This document shows, piece by piece, positions 32,260 to 39,908 of a stretch of DNA of 54,218 nt. How positions within the stretch are numbered: the first letter of the stretch is position 1; each line of letters begins with the position of its first letter. This DNA is from Kribbella albertanoniae. GTDB taxonomy: Bacteria > Actinomycetota > Actinomycetes > Propionibacteriales > Kribbellaceae. The stretch spans positions 1 to 54,218 of the forward strand of contig NZ_SMKA01000024.1 of the NCBI RefSeq assembly GCF_004348455.1. Reading direction: 5' to 3'. Position numbers and translations under genes: made by a program. Under the pieces are notes generated by a model that had not been told where the DNA came from, made no database searches, and worked only from the letters and a program-made list of their open reading frames with translations.

Positions 32260-32544
32260 ATGTACGCGGTCGTCGGTGTATGGGAGATGGACTCGGCGCA
32301 GCGTGAGGCGCAGCAGTCCGCGTTGGAGGGGATTGTTGCGGGCGTCAGCCAGCTGCCCGGCATGGTGAAGGGCTATTGGAGCGACTACGAGGACCCGGCG
32401 CGTTCGCACACGTTCATCGTCTTCGACGACCGCGATGCGGCCGCGGCCTTCGCAGACAGCGTTCGTGGCAACGTCGAGAACCAGACCCGGTCCGGAGTTC
32501 GCAACATCAGCGTGGACATCTTGGCGGTCAAGGCCACGACCTGA
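32260..32544 (+). CDS. Small dimeric alpha-beta-barrel (ABM-like) protein
   Basis: 94 residues, ATG 32260 after GTGAGGGAG. MYAVVGVWEMDSAQREAQQS, LPGMVKGYWSDYEDPARSHT and FIVFDDRDAAAAFADSVRGN have the strand-helix rhythm and the spacing of antibiotic-biosynthesis-monooxygenase/stress-barrel proteins. No catalytic residues can be assigned. Probably a stand-alone transcription unit. Confidence 0.7.
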   Translation: MYAVVGVWEMDSAQREAQQSALEGIVAGVSQLPGMVKGYWSDYEDPARSHTFIVFDDRDAAAAFADSVRGNVENQTRSGVRNISVDILAVKATT

Positions 32545-32682
32545 GCCGCCTAGGTAATTTGCCTACATGAAGTATCAAGAACTCGTGAATATCTGACGTT
32601 GCCCACTGCGACAACGCGGTCACGCTCTGATTGCCTTGCAACAAGCCGCCATCATCGCAGTTGAGAGTGAAAGGCAACCATC

Positions 32683-33165
32683 ATGAGGTCTTCCTTTGTC
32701 CGGTCTCTCGCACGCCTGACCGCGACCGCCGCCGTCCTCGGCGGGCTGGTCAGCACTGTTCCCGCCACCGCCACGGCAACCCCCGCGCCGGCTCCGATCA
32801 CCAGTACCTCGTTCGGTCCCCAGTCGCGGGCCGACGATGCGATCGCCTGGTTCAGGGCCCGCAACGGCTCCACGTCGTACCAGGGATACTGCGAGAAGGC
32901 CGTCGAGAACGCGTACGGCAGAACCGGCATCTATGCGTCGGCGATCGCCAACTGGAACGACGCCGTACGGCGGGGCGCAGCGCACCGGGGTGACCTGAAC
33001 CCGCCGAAGGGTGCGCTCGTGTTCTGGAACATCAGCGCCTACGGACACGTCGGAATTGCCACTGGTGACGGCAACTTCTGGGCCACGAGTGTCAACGGCA
33101 GGATCGGCAAGGCGAGGCTGCCGTACTTCTCCAGCTACCTCGGCTGGGCGCAACCGAACTTCTAA
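32683..33165 (+). CDS. Secreted CHAP/NlpC-like putative peptidoglycan amidase
   Basis: 160 residues. Signal peptide (RLTATAAVLGGLVSTVPATA), then a compact domain with a cysteine in YQGYCEKAVENAYG and a histidine in NISAYGHVGIATGDGNFW, spaced as the Cys-His pair of CHAP/NlpC-type cysteine amidases. SYLGWAQPNF closes the fold. It probably cleaves cell-wall peptides outside the cell (inference). Followed directly by a hairpin. Confidence 0.75.
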   Translation: MRSSFVRSLARLTATAAVLGGLVSTVPATATATPAPAPITSTSFGPQSRADDAIAWFRARNGSTSYQGYCEKAVENAYGRTGIYASAIANWNDAVRRGAAHRGDLNPPKGALVFWNISAYGHVGIATGDGNFWATSVNGRIGKARLPYFSSYLGWAQPNF

Positions 33166-33184
33166 CGGTTGCCCAGTGCAACCG
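33166..33184. terminator. Short hairpin terminator
   Basis: CGGTTGC, loop CCAGT, GCAACCG: a perfect 7-bp stem starting at the base after the amidase stop and ending 5 bp before the end of the convergent arsC. Confidence 0.6.
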
Positions 33185-33188
33185 CCCG

Positions 33189-33608
33189 TCAGTTGGCCTC
33201 GGTTGGTGTAAGGAGTTCGGCGAGGAGTGCTTGGACCCGGGTGTCGATGTCGTCCCGAATGGGACGGACGGCGTCGATGCCCTGGCCGGCGGGGTCTTCG
33301 AGTTTCCAGTCGAGGTAGCGCTTGCCGGGGAAGTAGGGGCATTCGTCACCGCAGCCCATGGTGATGACGACGTCGGAGGCTTTGACCGCGTCATCGGTCA
33401 GTGGCTTGGGGAACTCCTTGGAGATGTCGAGGCCCAGCTCTGCCATAGCTTCGACGACCGCCGGGTTGAGCTGGTCGGCGGGCTGGGAGCCGGCCGACCG
33501 TACGACGACGCGCCCGGCGGCGTGGTGGTCGAGGAGTGCTGCGGCCATCTGAGAACGGCCGGCATTGTGGATGCAGACGAACAAGACCTCGGGTGTGGTC
33601 TCGGACAT
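33189..33608 (-). CDS. arsC: Arsenate reductase, low-molecular-weight phosphatase type
   Basis: 139 residues from ATG 33608 (MSETTPEVLFVCIHNAGRSQ). The P-loop C-x5-R (CIHNAGR) is the nucleophilic site and GCGDECPYFPGKRYLDW carries the second redox cysteines. It reduces arsenate to arsenite using thioredoxin or mycothiol. Last gene of the arsR-acr3-arsC operon, 20 bp after acr3. The longer in-frame start upstream has no ribosome site. Confidence 0.94.
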   Translation of the reverse strand: MSETTPEVLFVCIHNAGRSQMAAALLDHHAAGRVVVRSAGSQPADQLNPAVVEAMAELGLDISKEFPKPLTDDAVKASDVVITMGCGDECPYFPGKRYLDWKLEDPAGQGIDAVRPIRDDIDTRVQALLAELLTPTEAN

Positions 33609-33628
33609 GACGAGTACTCCTTGGTGGC

Positions 33629-34705
33629 TCAGCTGACGGTGTCGGGATAGAAGCGGCGCCTGGCCCACAGTGACACGTAGACCAGCGCGACCAGGACGGG
33701 AACCTCGATCAGCGGACCGACGACGCCTGCGAGGGCTTGGCCGGACGTGACGCCAAAGGTGCCGATGGCAACGGCAATAGCGAGCTCGAAGTTGTTGCCC
33801 GCGGCAGTGAACGCGAGGGTCGCGGTCTTCGCGTAGCCGAGGCCGAGTTGGTGGCCGAGGGCAAAGGATCCGCCGAACATGATCACGAAGTACGCCAGCA
33901 GCGGCAACGCGATCCGTACGACGTCGAGTGGCGCGCTGGTGATCGCATCGCCTTGCAGTGCGAACAACATCACGATCGTGAACAGCAGCCCGTACAAGGC
34001 GACCGGCCCGATCTTGGGCAGGAACCGTGATTCGTACCAGTCGCGGCCGCGTGTCTTCTCGCCGATCGTCCGGGTCAGGTAGCCGGCCAGCAGCGGAATT
34101 CCGAGGAACACCAGGACGCTCAAGGCGATGGCGCCGATCGAGAACTCCGCGCTGGTGGTCTCCAGTCCCAGCCAGCCGGGCAGGGTCTGCAGGTAGAACC
34201 AGCCGAGTCCGGCGAAGGCGATGATCTGGAAGACCGAGTTGATCGCGACCAGTACGGCGGCCGCTTCGCGGTCACCACAGGACAGGTCGTTCCAGATCAG
34301 CACCATGGCAATGCATCTCGCCAGCCCCACGATGATCAGGCCGGTGCGGTACTCCGGAAGATCAGGCAGCAACAGCCACGCGAGCGCGAACATCAACGCC
34401 GGGCCGAGCACCCAGTTCAGCACCAACGATGCGATCAGGAGTTTCCGGTCGCCGGTGACACGACTGGTTTCGGTGTAGCGGACCTTCGCCAGCACCGGGT
34501 ACATCATCAGCAGCAGTCCGATCGCGATCGGCAGACTCACTGAGCCGACCTTGACCGCGTCGAGCGCGTCGTCCAGGCCAGGGATGATCCGGCCGAGGAG
34601 CAGCCCGAGCGCCATGGCGGCGATGATCCAGACCGCGAGGTACCGGTCAAGAAACGACAGCTTCGCAACAACCGCTGGTGTGGTCGGTACGGCGGTGTCG
34701 GTCAC
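33629..34705 (-). CDS. acr3: ACR3-family arsenite efflux transporter
   Basis: 358 residues, ten membrane helices. Family signature segments LIIVGLARCIAMVLIWNDLS (the conserved Cys in helix 4), GDREAAAVLVAINSVFQIIA and TLAFTAAGNNFELAIAVAIG are present. It expels arsenite driven by the proton gradient. Overlaps arsR by ATGA; co-transcribed with arsC. Confidence 0.95.
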   Translation of the reverse strand: MTDTAVPTTPAVVAKLSFLDRYLAVWIIAAMALGLLLGRIIPGLDDALDAVKVGSVSLPIAIGLLLMMYPVLAKVRYTETSRVTGDRKLLIASLVLNWVLGPALMFALAWLLLPDLPEYRTGLIIVGLARCIAMVLIWNDLSCGDREAAAVLVAINSVFQIIAFAGLGWFYLQTLPGWLGLETTSAEFSIGAIALSVLVFLGIPLLAGYLTRTIGEKTRGRDWYESRFLPKIGPVALYGLLFTIVMLFALQGDAITSAPLDVVRIALPLLAYFVIMFGGSFALGHQLGLGYAKTATLAFTAAGNNFELAIAVAIGTFGVTSGQALAGVVGPLIEVPVLVALVYVSLWARRRFYPDTVS

Positions 34706-35061
34706 GCGCTAGCCGGCTCAGGCACGGACAGCAGGGTGGAGATCCACTGCTGCCGGTCCGGCAGCGGCCAGTAGTAGACCCAGGTGCCGCGGCGCTCGCA
34801 GTCGACCAGTCCGGCCTCGCGGAGCACGCGTAGGTGGTGGGAGATCGTGGGGCCCGACACGGTGAAGTGTGGGGTGATGTCGCAGACGCAGACCTCCGCA
34901 CCGGCCGAGGCGATGATCGACATCAGGCGCAGCCGGATCGGGTCCGACAATGCCTTGAAGACCGCCGCGCCCTCGGACGCCGTGGCCTCGTCGAGGGCCG
35001 CGACCGAGATCGGCGTGCAGCAGCCACCGCTGCGGCTGATGGAGACGTCTTGTTTCGACAT
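34702..35061 (-). CDS. arsR: ArsR arsenite-responsive repressor
   Basis: 119 residues. Winged helix FKALSDPIRLRLMSIIASAG, GPTISHHLRVLREAGLVDCE and RRGTWVYYW. The paired cysteines EVCVCD just before the recognition helix form the As(III) site of the classical ArsR, and an extra GGCCTP near the N-terminus may contribute a third thiolate. First gene of the ars operon, divergent from a flavoprotein. Its own ATG lies inside a palindrome (35057-35066). Confidence 0.93.
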   Translation of the reverse strand: MSKQDVSISRSGGCCTPISVAALDEATASEGAAVFKALSDPIRLRLMSIIASAGAEVCVCDITPHFTVSGPTISHHLRVLREAGLVDCERRGTWVYYWPLPDRQQWISTLLSVPEPASA

Positions 35062-35155
35062 ATGTCTATCTTGACTTCTGTCTAAGCAAGATGCAAGGTG
35101 GGGATCGCTGTTTAGATGAACATCAACTTAGTGCCGTACAGCTTGGAGAGACATC
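35057..35155. promoter_or_regulatory. ars divergent control region
   Basis: A GACATATGTC palindrome (35057-35066) overlaps the arsR start codon. TGTCTA occurs at 35063-35068 and 35080-35085. Near the other gene AGATGAACATCAACTT is a loose dyad. A single ArsR probably controls both directions, but the exact operator cannot be fixed by eye. Confidence 0.45.
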
Positions 35156-36496
35156 ATGAGCGTCACAGCTTCCGACCTGCCGGTCGTGGTCATCGGTGCG
35201 GGCCCGATCGGCCTGGCCGCTGCCGCCCACCTGGCCGAACGCGGCCTCGACTTCGTCGTCCTCGAGTCCGGTCCGAGCGTCGCCGCCGCGATCGACGAAT
35301 GGCGCCACGTGAAGCTGTTCAGCCCGTGGCGCTACGACATCGACACCGCTGCGCGCAGACTGCTGGAGCAGGCTGGCGGCTGGACTTCGCCAGACCCCGA
35401 CATCCTGCCCACCGGCGGCGACCTGATCGACGCCTACCTCGCGCCCCTGGCCAAGACCCCGCAGCTGAGCGACAAGATCCGCTACAACTCGCCTGTGGAG
35501 GCAGTGACCCGAGTCGGGTTCGACCGGATCCGCACCGCCGGTCGCGAAGACGCGCCCTTCCTCGTCCGCCTGTCCGACGGATCCGAGTTGCTCGCCTCGG
35601 CCGTGATCGACGCGGCCGGCACCTGGCGGCGCCCGAACGTACTCGGCGGCTCCGGCATCTCGGCCCGCGGTGAGGCGGTCGCGGCAGCCAACATCTCCCG
35701 GGCGCTGCCCGACGTTCTGGGCCGCGATCGTGACCGCTTCGCAGGACGCCGTACGGCGGTCGTCGGCGCCGGCCACTCGGCCGCAACCACGTTGCTGGAC
35801 CTCGGTGATCTGGCCGAGCAGGTTCCGGGCACCGAGGTCGTCTGGGTGGTGCGCGGCGCTGATCAGGCCCGCACCTACGGCGGCGGCGATGCCGACGAAC
35901 TGCCCGCTCGTGGCGCACTCGGGTCCCGCCTGCAGAACCTCGTCCGGACCGGCCGGGTCGAGCTCGTCAGTAGCTTCCGGATCGAAGCAGTCGACCAAAC
36001 CAGCGACGGCCGCATCGAACTGGCTTCCGGTGAACGGCGCGTCGTCGCCGACACGGTCGTGAACTCGACCGGGTTCCGCCCCGACCACAACATGGTCGGC
36101 GAACTGCGCCTCGACCTCGACCCGATCCTCGGCTCGACGCGCGCGCTGGCCCCGCTGATCGACCCCAACCAGCACTCCTGTGGCACAGTCCCGCCGCACG
36201 GCGTCGACGAGCTCGCGCACCCCGAGCCGGGCTACTACGCCGTGGGCGCGAAGTCCTACGGCCGCGCGCCGACCTTCCTGCTGGCCACCGGTTTCGAGCA
36301 GGCCCGTTCCGTGGTCGCCGGCCTGGCAGGTGACTGGGACGCGGCCCGCGACGTACAGCTCGACCTGCCGGAGACCGGCGTGTGCTCGTCGAACCTCGCG
36401 CCGGCCGGACGTGGTCTCGCCACCGGCATCGCCGGCGGCCTGCTCACCGTGATCGACGCCGAGCCCTCCTCCGCCACCGCAGGCTGCTGCAACTGA
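35156..36496 (+). CDS. ars-linked FAD/NAD(P) flavoprotein (ArsO-like) with terminal cysteine pair
   Basis: 446 residues. FAD fold VVVIGAGPIGLAAAAHLAER, NADP fold TAVVGAGHSAATTLLDLGDL, and VVNSTGFRPD resemble flavin-containing monooxygenase-like proteins such as ArsO found in ars clusters. Three cysteines lie close to the C-terminus: GVCSSN and a final AGCCN, suited to binding arsenic or a thiol substrate. Divergent from arsR. The reaction is not proved; an As(III)-modifying oxidoreductase is inferred. Confidence 0.82.
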   Translation: MSVTASDLPVVVIGAGPIGLAAAAHLAERGLDFVVLESGPSVAAAIDEWRHVKLFSPWRYDIDTAARRLLEQAGGWTSPDPDILPTGGDLIDAYLAPLAKTPQLSDKIRYNSPVEAVTRVGFDRIRTAGREDAPFLVRLSDGSELLASAVIDAAGTWRRPNVLGGSGISARGEAVAAANISRALPDVLGRDRDRFAGRRTAVVGAGHSAATTLLDLGDLAEQVPGTEVVWVVRGADQARTYGGGDADELPARGALGSRLQNLVRTGRVELVSSFRIEAVDQTSDGRIELASGERRVVADTVVNSTGFRPDHNMVGELRLDLDPILGSTRALAPLIDPNQHSCGTVPPHGVDELAHPEPGYYAVGAKSYGRAPTFLLATGFEQARSVVAGLAGDWDAARDVQLDLPETGVCSSNLAPAGRGLATGIAGGLLTVIDAEPSSATAGCCN

Positions 36497-36536
36497 CGGG
36501 GCTCCACGTTGCCTGTGGCCCCCGCCCCACGCAGTG

Positions 36537-36556
36537 CACCTTGAGCACCCCTCAAC
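36537..36556. repeat. Solitary fragment of the CACCTTGAGCAC repeat
   Basis: CACCTTGAGCACCCCTCAAC matches the conserved core of the units at 7739-8115 and 51947-52040. It lies alone in the 122-bp gap before the Fur-type gene. Confidence 0.5.
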
Positions 36557-36582
36557 TGCCCCATTGCGGCGAGGCAAGATAG

Positions 36583-36597
36583 ACATGGAAACCATGT
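36583..36597. promoter_or_regulatory. Fur/Zur-box-like dyad
   Basis: ACATGG-AAA-CCATGT, followed by TCATTTA. Located 22 bp before the GTG of the Fur-family gene; the ATGGAAAC half resembles actinobacterial Zur sites. Autoregulation is likely. Confidence 0.5.
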
Positions 36598-36618
36598 TCA
36601 TTTAGCCTGGGTGGAAAC

Positions 36619-37146
36619 GTGAGCCGACCGGGAGATGTGGTGAGCGACGCGGGGACGGATGGTGCCGGCCGGTTCCGTGCTGCTGAGATCGGCCCGCGGC
36701 GAACGCGGCAGCGGGCCGCGATTCTCGAGGCGCTGGCGGACTGCCGGGACTTCGTGTCGGCGCGGGAACTGCATGCCCTGCTGGGTTCTGCCGGTGTGCC
36801 GATCGGCCTGACGACGGTGTATCGCGCGCTGCACGGCCTCGAGCGGGCCGAGTTGGTTGACGTCGTACGGGACGAGGCCGGTGGGCGGTACTACCGGCCG
36901 CGCCCGGCGGCCGGGCATCACCATTACCTGATCTGCCGCTGCTGTGGTCTCAGTGTTCCGGTCGACTCCGAGGACGTCGAGCGCTGGGCGGAGCGGCTGG
37001 CCGCGGACTCGGGGTTCACCGGCGTCGAGCACACGCTGGAACTTGCCGGCGTGTGTGCCGGTTGCTTGCCCACTGCCACTGAAGGAGAGCCGCCGTGCCG
37101 ACAGGTATCCCACGTCCCCAGCGATCGCCGCACCTCTCGGGACTGA
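36619..37146 (+). CDS. Fur-family metalloregulator, probably Zur
   Basis: 175 residues if GTG 36619 is used; GTG 36640 with GGGAGA upstream is equally good and seven residues shorter. Fur fold: RTRQRAAILEALADCRDFVS, IGLTTVYRALHGLERAELVD, then GHHHYLICRCCG and VCAGC, the structural zinc cysteines. HHHYLICRCCG and the adjacent SmtB/CDF genes favour a zinc sensor (Zur) over an iron or peroxide sensor. The C-terminal tail (QVSHVPSDRRTSRD) is atypical. Confidence 0.85.
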   Translation: MSRPGDVVSDAGTDGAGRFRAAEIGPRRTRQRAAILEALADCRDFVSARELHALLGSAGVPIGLTTVYRALHGLERAELVDVVRDEAGGRYYRPRPAAGHHHYLICRCCGLSVPVDSEDVERWAERLAADSGFTGVEHTLELAGVCAGCLPTATEGEPPCRQVSHVPSDRRTSRD

Positions 37147-37165
37147 AGGAACCGTCCGGCCGGCG

Positions 37166-37504
37166 TCAGTTGTGGGGTGGCTCGCCGGTGACGGTGTGAT
37201 CGGCGTGGAACAGCGCTTCGGCGATGACGCGGCGCAGGTGCACGCCACGGATCGAGTACAGGGATCGACGGCCATCTCGGCGTACCTCGACCGCACCTGA
37301 CAGGCGCAGTCGCGCAAGGTGCTGCGATGTCGCCGGCTGTGCCATCCCGACTCGCTCGGCCAAGGTGCTCACATCCATCTCCGCACCGTCGGCCAACGCC
37401 CACAGTAGCCGCAGGCGCGTTCCGTCCGCGAGCAGTCGGAACGTCTCCACGGCCACCGTCACCTGGTCGTCGCTGGGCGCCGCGAGTTCTTCGTCCGACT
37501 TCAT
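37166..37504 (-). CDS. ArsR/SmtB-family metal-responsive repressor
   Basis: 112 residues from ATG 37504 (MKSDEELAAP); in-frame ATGs at 37516, 37522 and 37537 exist, but the last ones lie in the operator. Winged helix FRLLADGTRLRLLWALADGA, MAQPATSQHLARLRLSGAVE and GRRSLYSIRG. The C-terminal helix HLRRVIAEALFHADH carries His residues at the alpha-5 metal site of SmtB/NmtR-type sensors. Divergent from the CDF exporter, with a perfect operator between; it should derepress it under metal load. Confidence 0.88.
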   Translation of the reverse strand: MKSDEELAAPSDDQVTVAVETFRLLADGTRLRLLWALADGAEMDVSTLAERVGMAQPATSQHLARLRLSGAVEVRRDGRRSLYSIRGVHLRRVIAEALFHADHTVTGEPPHN

Positions 37505-37514
37505 GACTGCATCC

Positions 37515-37530
37515 ATGCGCATCTGCGCAT
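37515..37530. promoter_or_regulatory. SmtB-type operator
   Basis: ATGCGCA-TC-TGCGCAT, a perfect 7-bp dyad with 2-bp spacer, between the divergent smtB-like and CDF genes. It fits the imperfect 12-2-12 operators of ArsR/SmtB repressors in form. Confidence 0.75.
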
Positions 37531-37591
37531 ATGACATGGTAACGTCGAATGCAGCTGTGCGGCAACGCAACGCGACGAGCGCGAGGAACCC

Positions 37592-38695
37592 ATGACGCCT
37601 TCCCCTTCCGATCAGGGCACCGACGATAACCCGCCCGTCCCCTCATCCGAGCCAACCCACGGCCATGGCCACGGTCACGGACATGGGCACGGTCACGACC
37701 ACGCGGGTGGGATCAAAGGCTTCCTGCTGTCGATCTTCCGGCCGCACAGCCATGACGCGGCCGATTCGATCGACTCCGCGCTGGAAGCGAGCACCGAGGG
37801 CATCCGCGCGCTGAAGATCAGCCTGATCGGTCTCGGCCTCACCGCGGTCGCCCAGCTGGTCGTCGTACTGCTGACCGACTCGGCCGCACTCCTCGCCGAC
37901 ACCATCCACAACTTCTCCGACGCACTCACCGCCGTACCGCTGTGGGTCGCCTTCGTCCTCAGTCGCCGCGCGGCGACCCGCCGCTACACCTACGGCTTCG
38001 GCCGCGCCGAGGACCTCGCCGGTGTCTTCATCGTCGCGATGATCGCTCTGTCGGCGGTCGTCGCAGGCTACGAATCCATCCACCGCCTGATCGATCCACA
38101 ACCGGTTTCCAAGCCGTACGTCGTCCTCGCGGCCGGCCTGATCGGCTTTGCAGGCAATGAGTTGGTGGCCGTGTACCGGATCCGGGTCGGCCGCAAGATC
38201 GGTTCCGCCGCGCTGGTCGCCGACGGCCTGCACGCCCGCACCGACGGGTTCACCTCCCTGGCCGTCGTCGTCGCCGCACTCGGCGTACTGGCCGGGTTCC
38301 CACTGGCCGACCCGATCATCGGCCTCGCGATCACCGTCGCGATCCTCGTCGTGCTGAAGGGTGCCGCCACCGATATCTACCGCCGCCTGATGGACGCGGT
38401 CGAACCCGAACTCGTCGACGCGGCCGAACGCTCATTGCGCGGCACAACCGGCGTACAAGACATCACCAGCCTGCAACTGCGCTGGACCGGCCACCGCCTC
38501 CGCGCCGAAACCAGTGTCACCGTCGACCCGGCCCTCGACATCGTGACAGCCCACGGCATCGCAGTCGACGCCGAGCATGCGCTCCTGCATGACGTACCAC
38601 GCCTCGTCGCAGCCACCGTCCACCTCAGCCCAGCAGGACCAGCCGGCGACGAACAACACCAAACCCTCGACCACCACCGCGTCGGCACTTCATAA
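37592..38695 (+). CDS. CDF-family zinc/heavy-metal exporter
   Basis: 367 residues. A His-rich N-terminus (HGHGHGHGHGHGHD), six membrane helices, and the transport-site motifs HNFSD (helix 2) and HARTD (helix 5). A cytoplasmic C-terminal domain (DITSLQLRWTGHRLRAETSV) follows. It exports Zn(II) or similar cations in exchange for protons. Regulated with the divergent SmtB-like repressor. Confidence 0.93.
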   Translation: MTPSPSDQGTDDNPPVPSSEPTHGHGHGHGHGHGHDHAGGIKGFLLSIFRPHSHDAADSIDSALEASTEGIRALKISLIGLGLTAVAQLVVVLLTDSAALLADTIHNFSDALTAVPLWVAFVLSRRAATRRYTYGFGRAEDLAGVFIVAMIALSAVVAGYESIHRLIDPQPVSKPYVVLAAGLIGFAGNELVAVYRIRVGRKIGSAALVADGLHARTDGFTSLAVVVAALGVLAGFPLADPIIGLAITVAILVVLKGAATDIYRRLMDAVEPELVDAAERSLRGTTGVQDITSLQLRWTGHRLRAETSVTVDPALDIVTAHGIAVDAEHALLHDVPRLVAATVHLSPAGPAGDEQHQTLDHHRVGTS

Positions 38696-38754
38696 GCCCG
38701 CGACGAAACCTCGCGGTCGGGGCCGGCTGGGTCGGACTTCGTTAGGCTGGCGGC

Positions 38755-39768
38755 GTGACCACGATCAAGGACGTTGCGCAGCGGGCCGGGGTATCCACGG
38801 CTGTGGTTTCCGCGGTGGTCTCCGGGGCGCGCGGCAACGTCCGGATGAGCGAGGCGACCCGGCTGCGCGTCGAGCAGGCGATCCAGGACACGGGTTATCG
38901 CGTCAACCACGCCGCGAAGTCGCTGAGTCTGTCCCGATCGGGAGTGATCGCGGCGGTGGTGCCGAAGATCGCGAACCCGGTCTTCGAGCTGGCGATTCGT
39001 GGCATGCATGCGGCCGCCGAGGAACACGGTGACGTGCTGTTGCTGGCCGACGCACTGTGGATCAGGCCCGGCAGCCACCTGATGAGCCGGATCGTCGGCA
39101 CGGGCATGGTCGACGGGGTGTTGTTGCGGTCCACCGAGTGGGGGAACGAGACCGCAGAGGAACTCACCAAGCGGTCGATCCCGTACGTCATCCTGCAGAA
39201 CCCGCGACCGGACGACTCCGTGTCGGTGTGGATCGACGACGCGGCCGGGATCGGTCTGGCCACGACGCACCTGCTGGGGCTCGGGCACCGCCGCATCGCA
39301 CTGGTCGGCGGCCCCGTCCTCCCGATCGCCAGTTGCGCCCGGGTCGACGGCTACCGCTCGGCGTTGCGGGCAGCGGGGGTGCGCTACGACCGGTCGCTGA
39401 TCAAGCAGGTCGGCTACGAGCCGCCGGACCTGGCGGCCGCGACGCGCGAGCTCCTGGGTTCGGCCCGGCCGCCGTCCGCGCTGATCATCGACAACATCAT
39501 CGCGGCACCGGGAGCGATCGCGGCCGTGCTGGACCTCGGCTTGCGGATTCCCGCCGATCTGTCGATCGTCGTGTACCAGGATCTGCCCATCGCCGACGCC
39601 ATGCGGCCGGCACCGAGCACGGTCCGGATGCCTGTGCAGCAAGCCGGAACGCGCGCCTATACGACGCTGCGCCGGATGATCGACGGCCGCCGCGTCCAGT
39701 CGGCTCAGGTGACGCGGCCGGCGCCGAAACTGATCGATCGAGGATCGACAGCACCGTACGCCGGCTGA
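38755..39768 (+). CDS. LacI-family transcriptional repressor of the polysaccharide locus
   Basis: 337 residues, GTG start at 38755. HTH TTIKDVAQRAGVSTAVVSAV followed by hinge RVNHAAKSLSLSRSGVIAAV, then a periplasmic-binding-protein-like sugar domain (HRRIALVGGP, LIIDNIIAAPGAIAAV). Its operator is probably the dyad at 39813-39830, in front of the following operon. The inducer is likely an oligosaccharide from the target polymer (inference). Terminated by a perfect hairpin. Confidence 0.92.
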   Translation: MTTIKDVAQRAGVSTAVVSAVVSGARGNVRMSEATRLRVEQAIQDTGYRVNHAAKSLSLSRSGVIAAVVPKIANPVFELAIRGMHAAAEEHGDVLLLADALWIRPGSHLMSRIVGTGMVDGVLLRSTEWGNETAEELTKRSIPYVILQNPRPDDSVSVWIDDAAGIGLATTHLLGLGHRRIALVGGPVLPIASCARVDGYRSALRAAGVRYDRSLIKQVGYEPPDLAAATRELLGSARPPSALIIDNIIAAPGAIAAVLDLGLRIPADLSIVVYQDLPIADAMRPAPSTVRMPVQQAGTRAYTTLRRMIDGRRVQSAQVTRPAPKLIDRGSTAPYAG

Positions 39769-39779
39769 GCGCCGATCTG

Positions 39780-39799
39780 CCGCGAGCCCACGCTCGCGG
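39780..39799 (+). terminator. Hairpin terminator of the lacI-type gene
   Basis: CCGCGAGC, loop CCAC, GCTCGCGG: a perfect 8-bp stem 12 bp after the repressor stop. Confidence 0.75.
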
Positions 39800-39811
39800 A
39801 CTTCTGAGGTC

Positions 39812-39840
39812 TTGATTAACCGGTGAATCATCGGCATGAT
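39812..39840 (+). promoter_or_regulatory. Promoter with LacI-type operator for the polysaccharide operon
   Basis: TTGATT (-35, 39812-39817), 17-bp spacer, CATGAT (-10, 39835-39840). Overlapping the -35 is TGATTAACC/GGTGAATCA (39813-39830), matching in 8 of 9 arm positions and centred on CG as LacI-family sites are. Binding would block the operon beginning 69 bp downstream. Confidence 0.6.
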
Positions 39841-39908
39841 GCTCGTCGTTGCTCCGAATCGACCGCAAGCCCAGCGTTGCTCGAGCTGGGCTGGACAGGG
39901 AATTCCTC

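Noticed and set aside
37655-37705. Simple-sequence repeat in the CDF gene start
   Set aside because: The repeat encodes an in-frame His-Gly stretch typical of metal-binding CDF N-termini, so it is explained by function.
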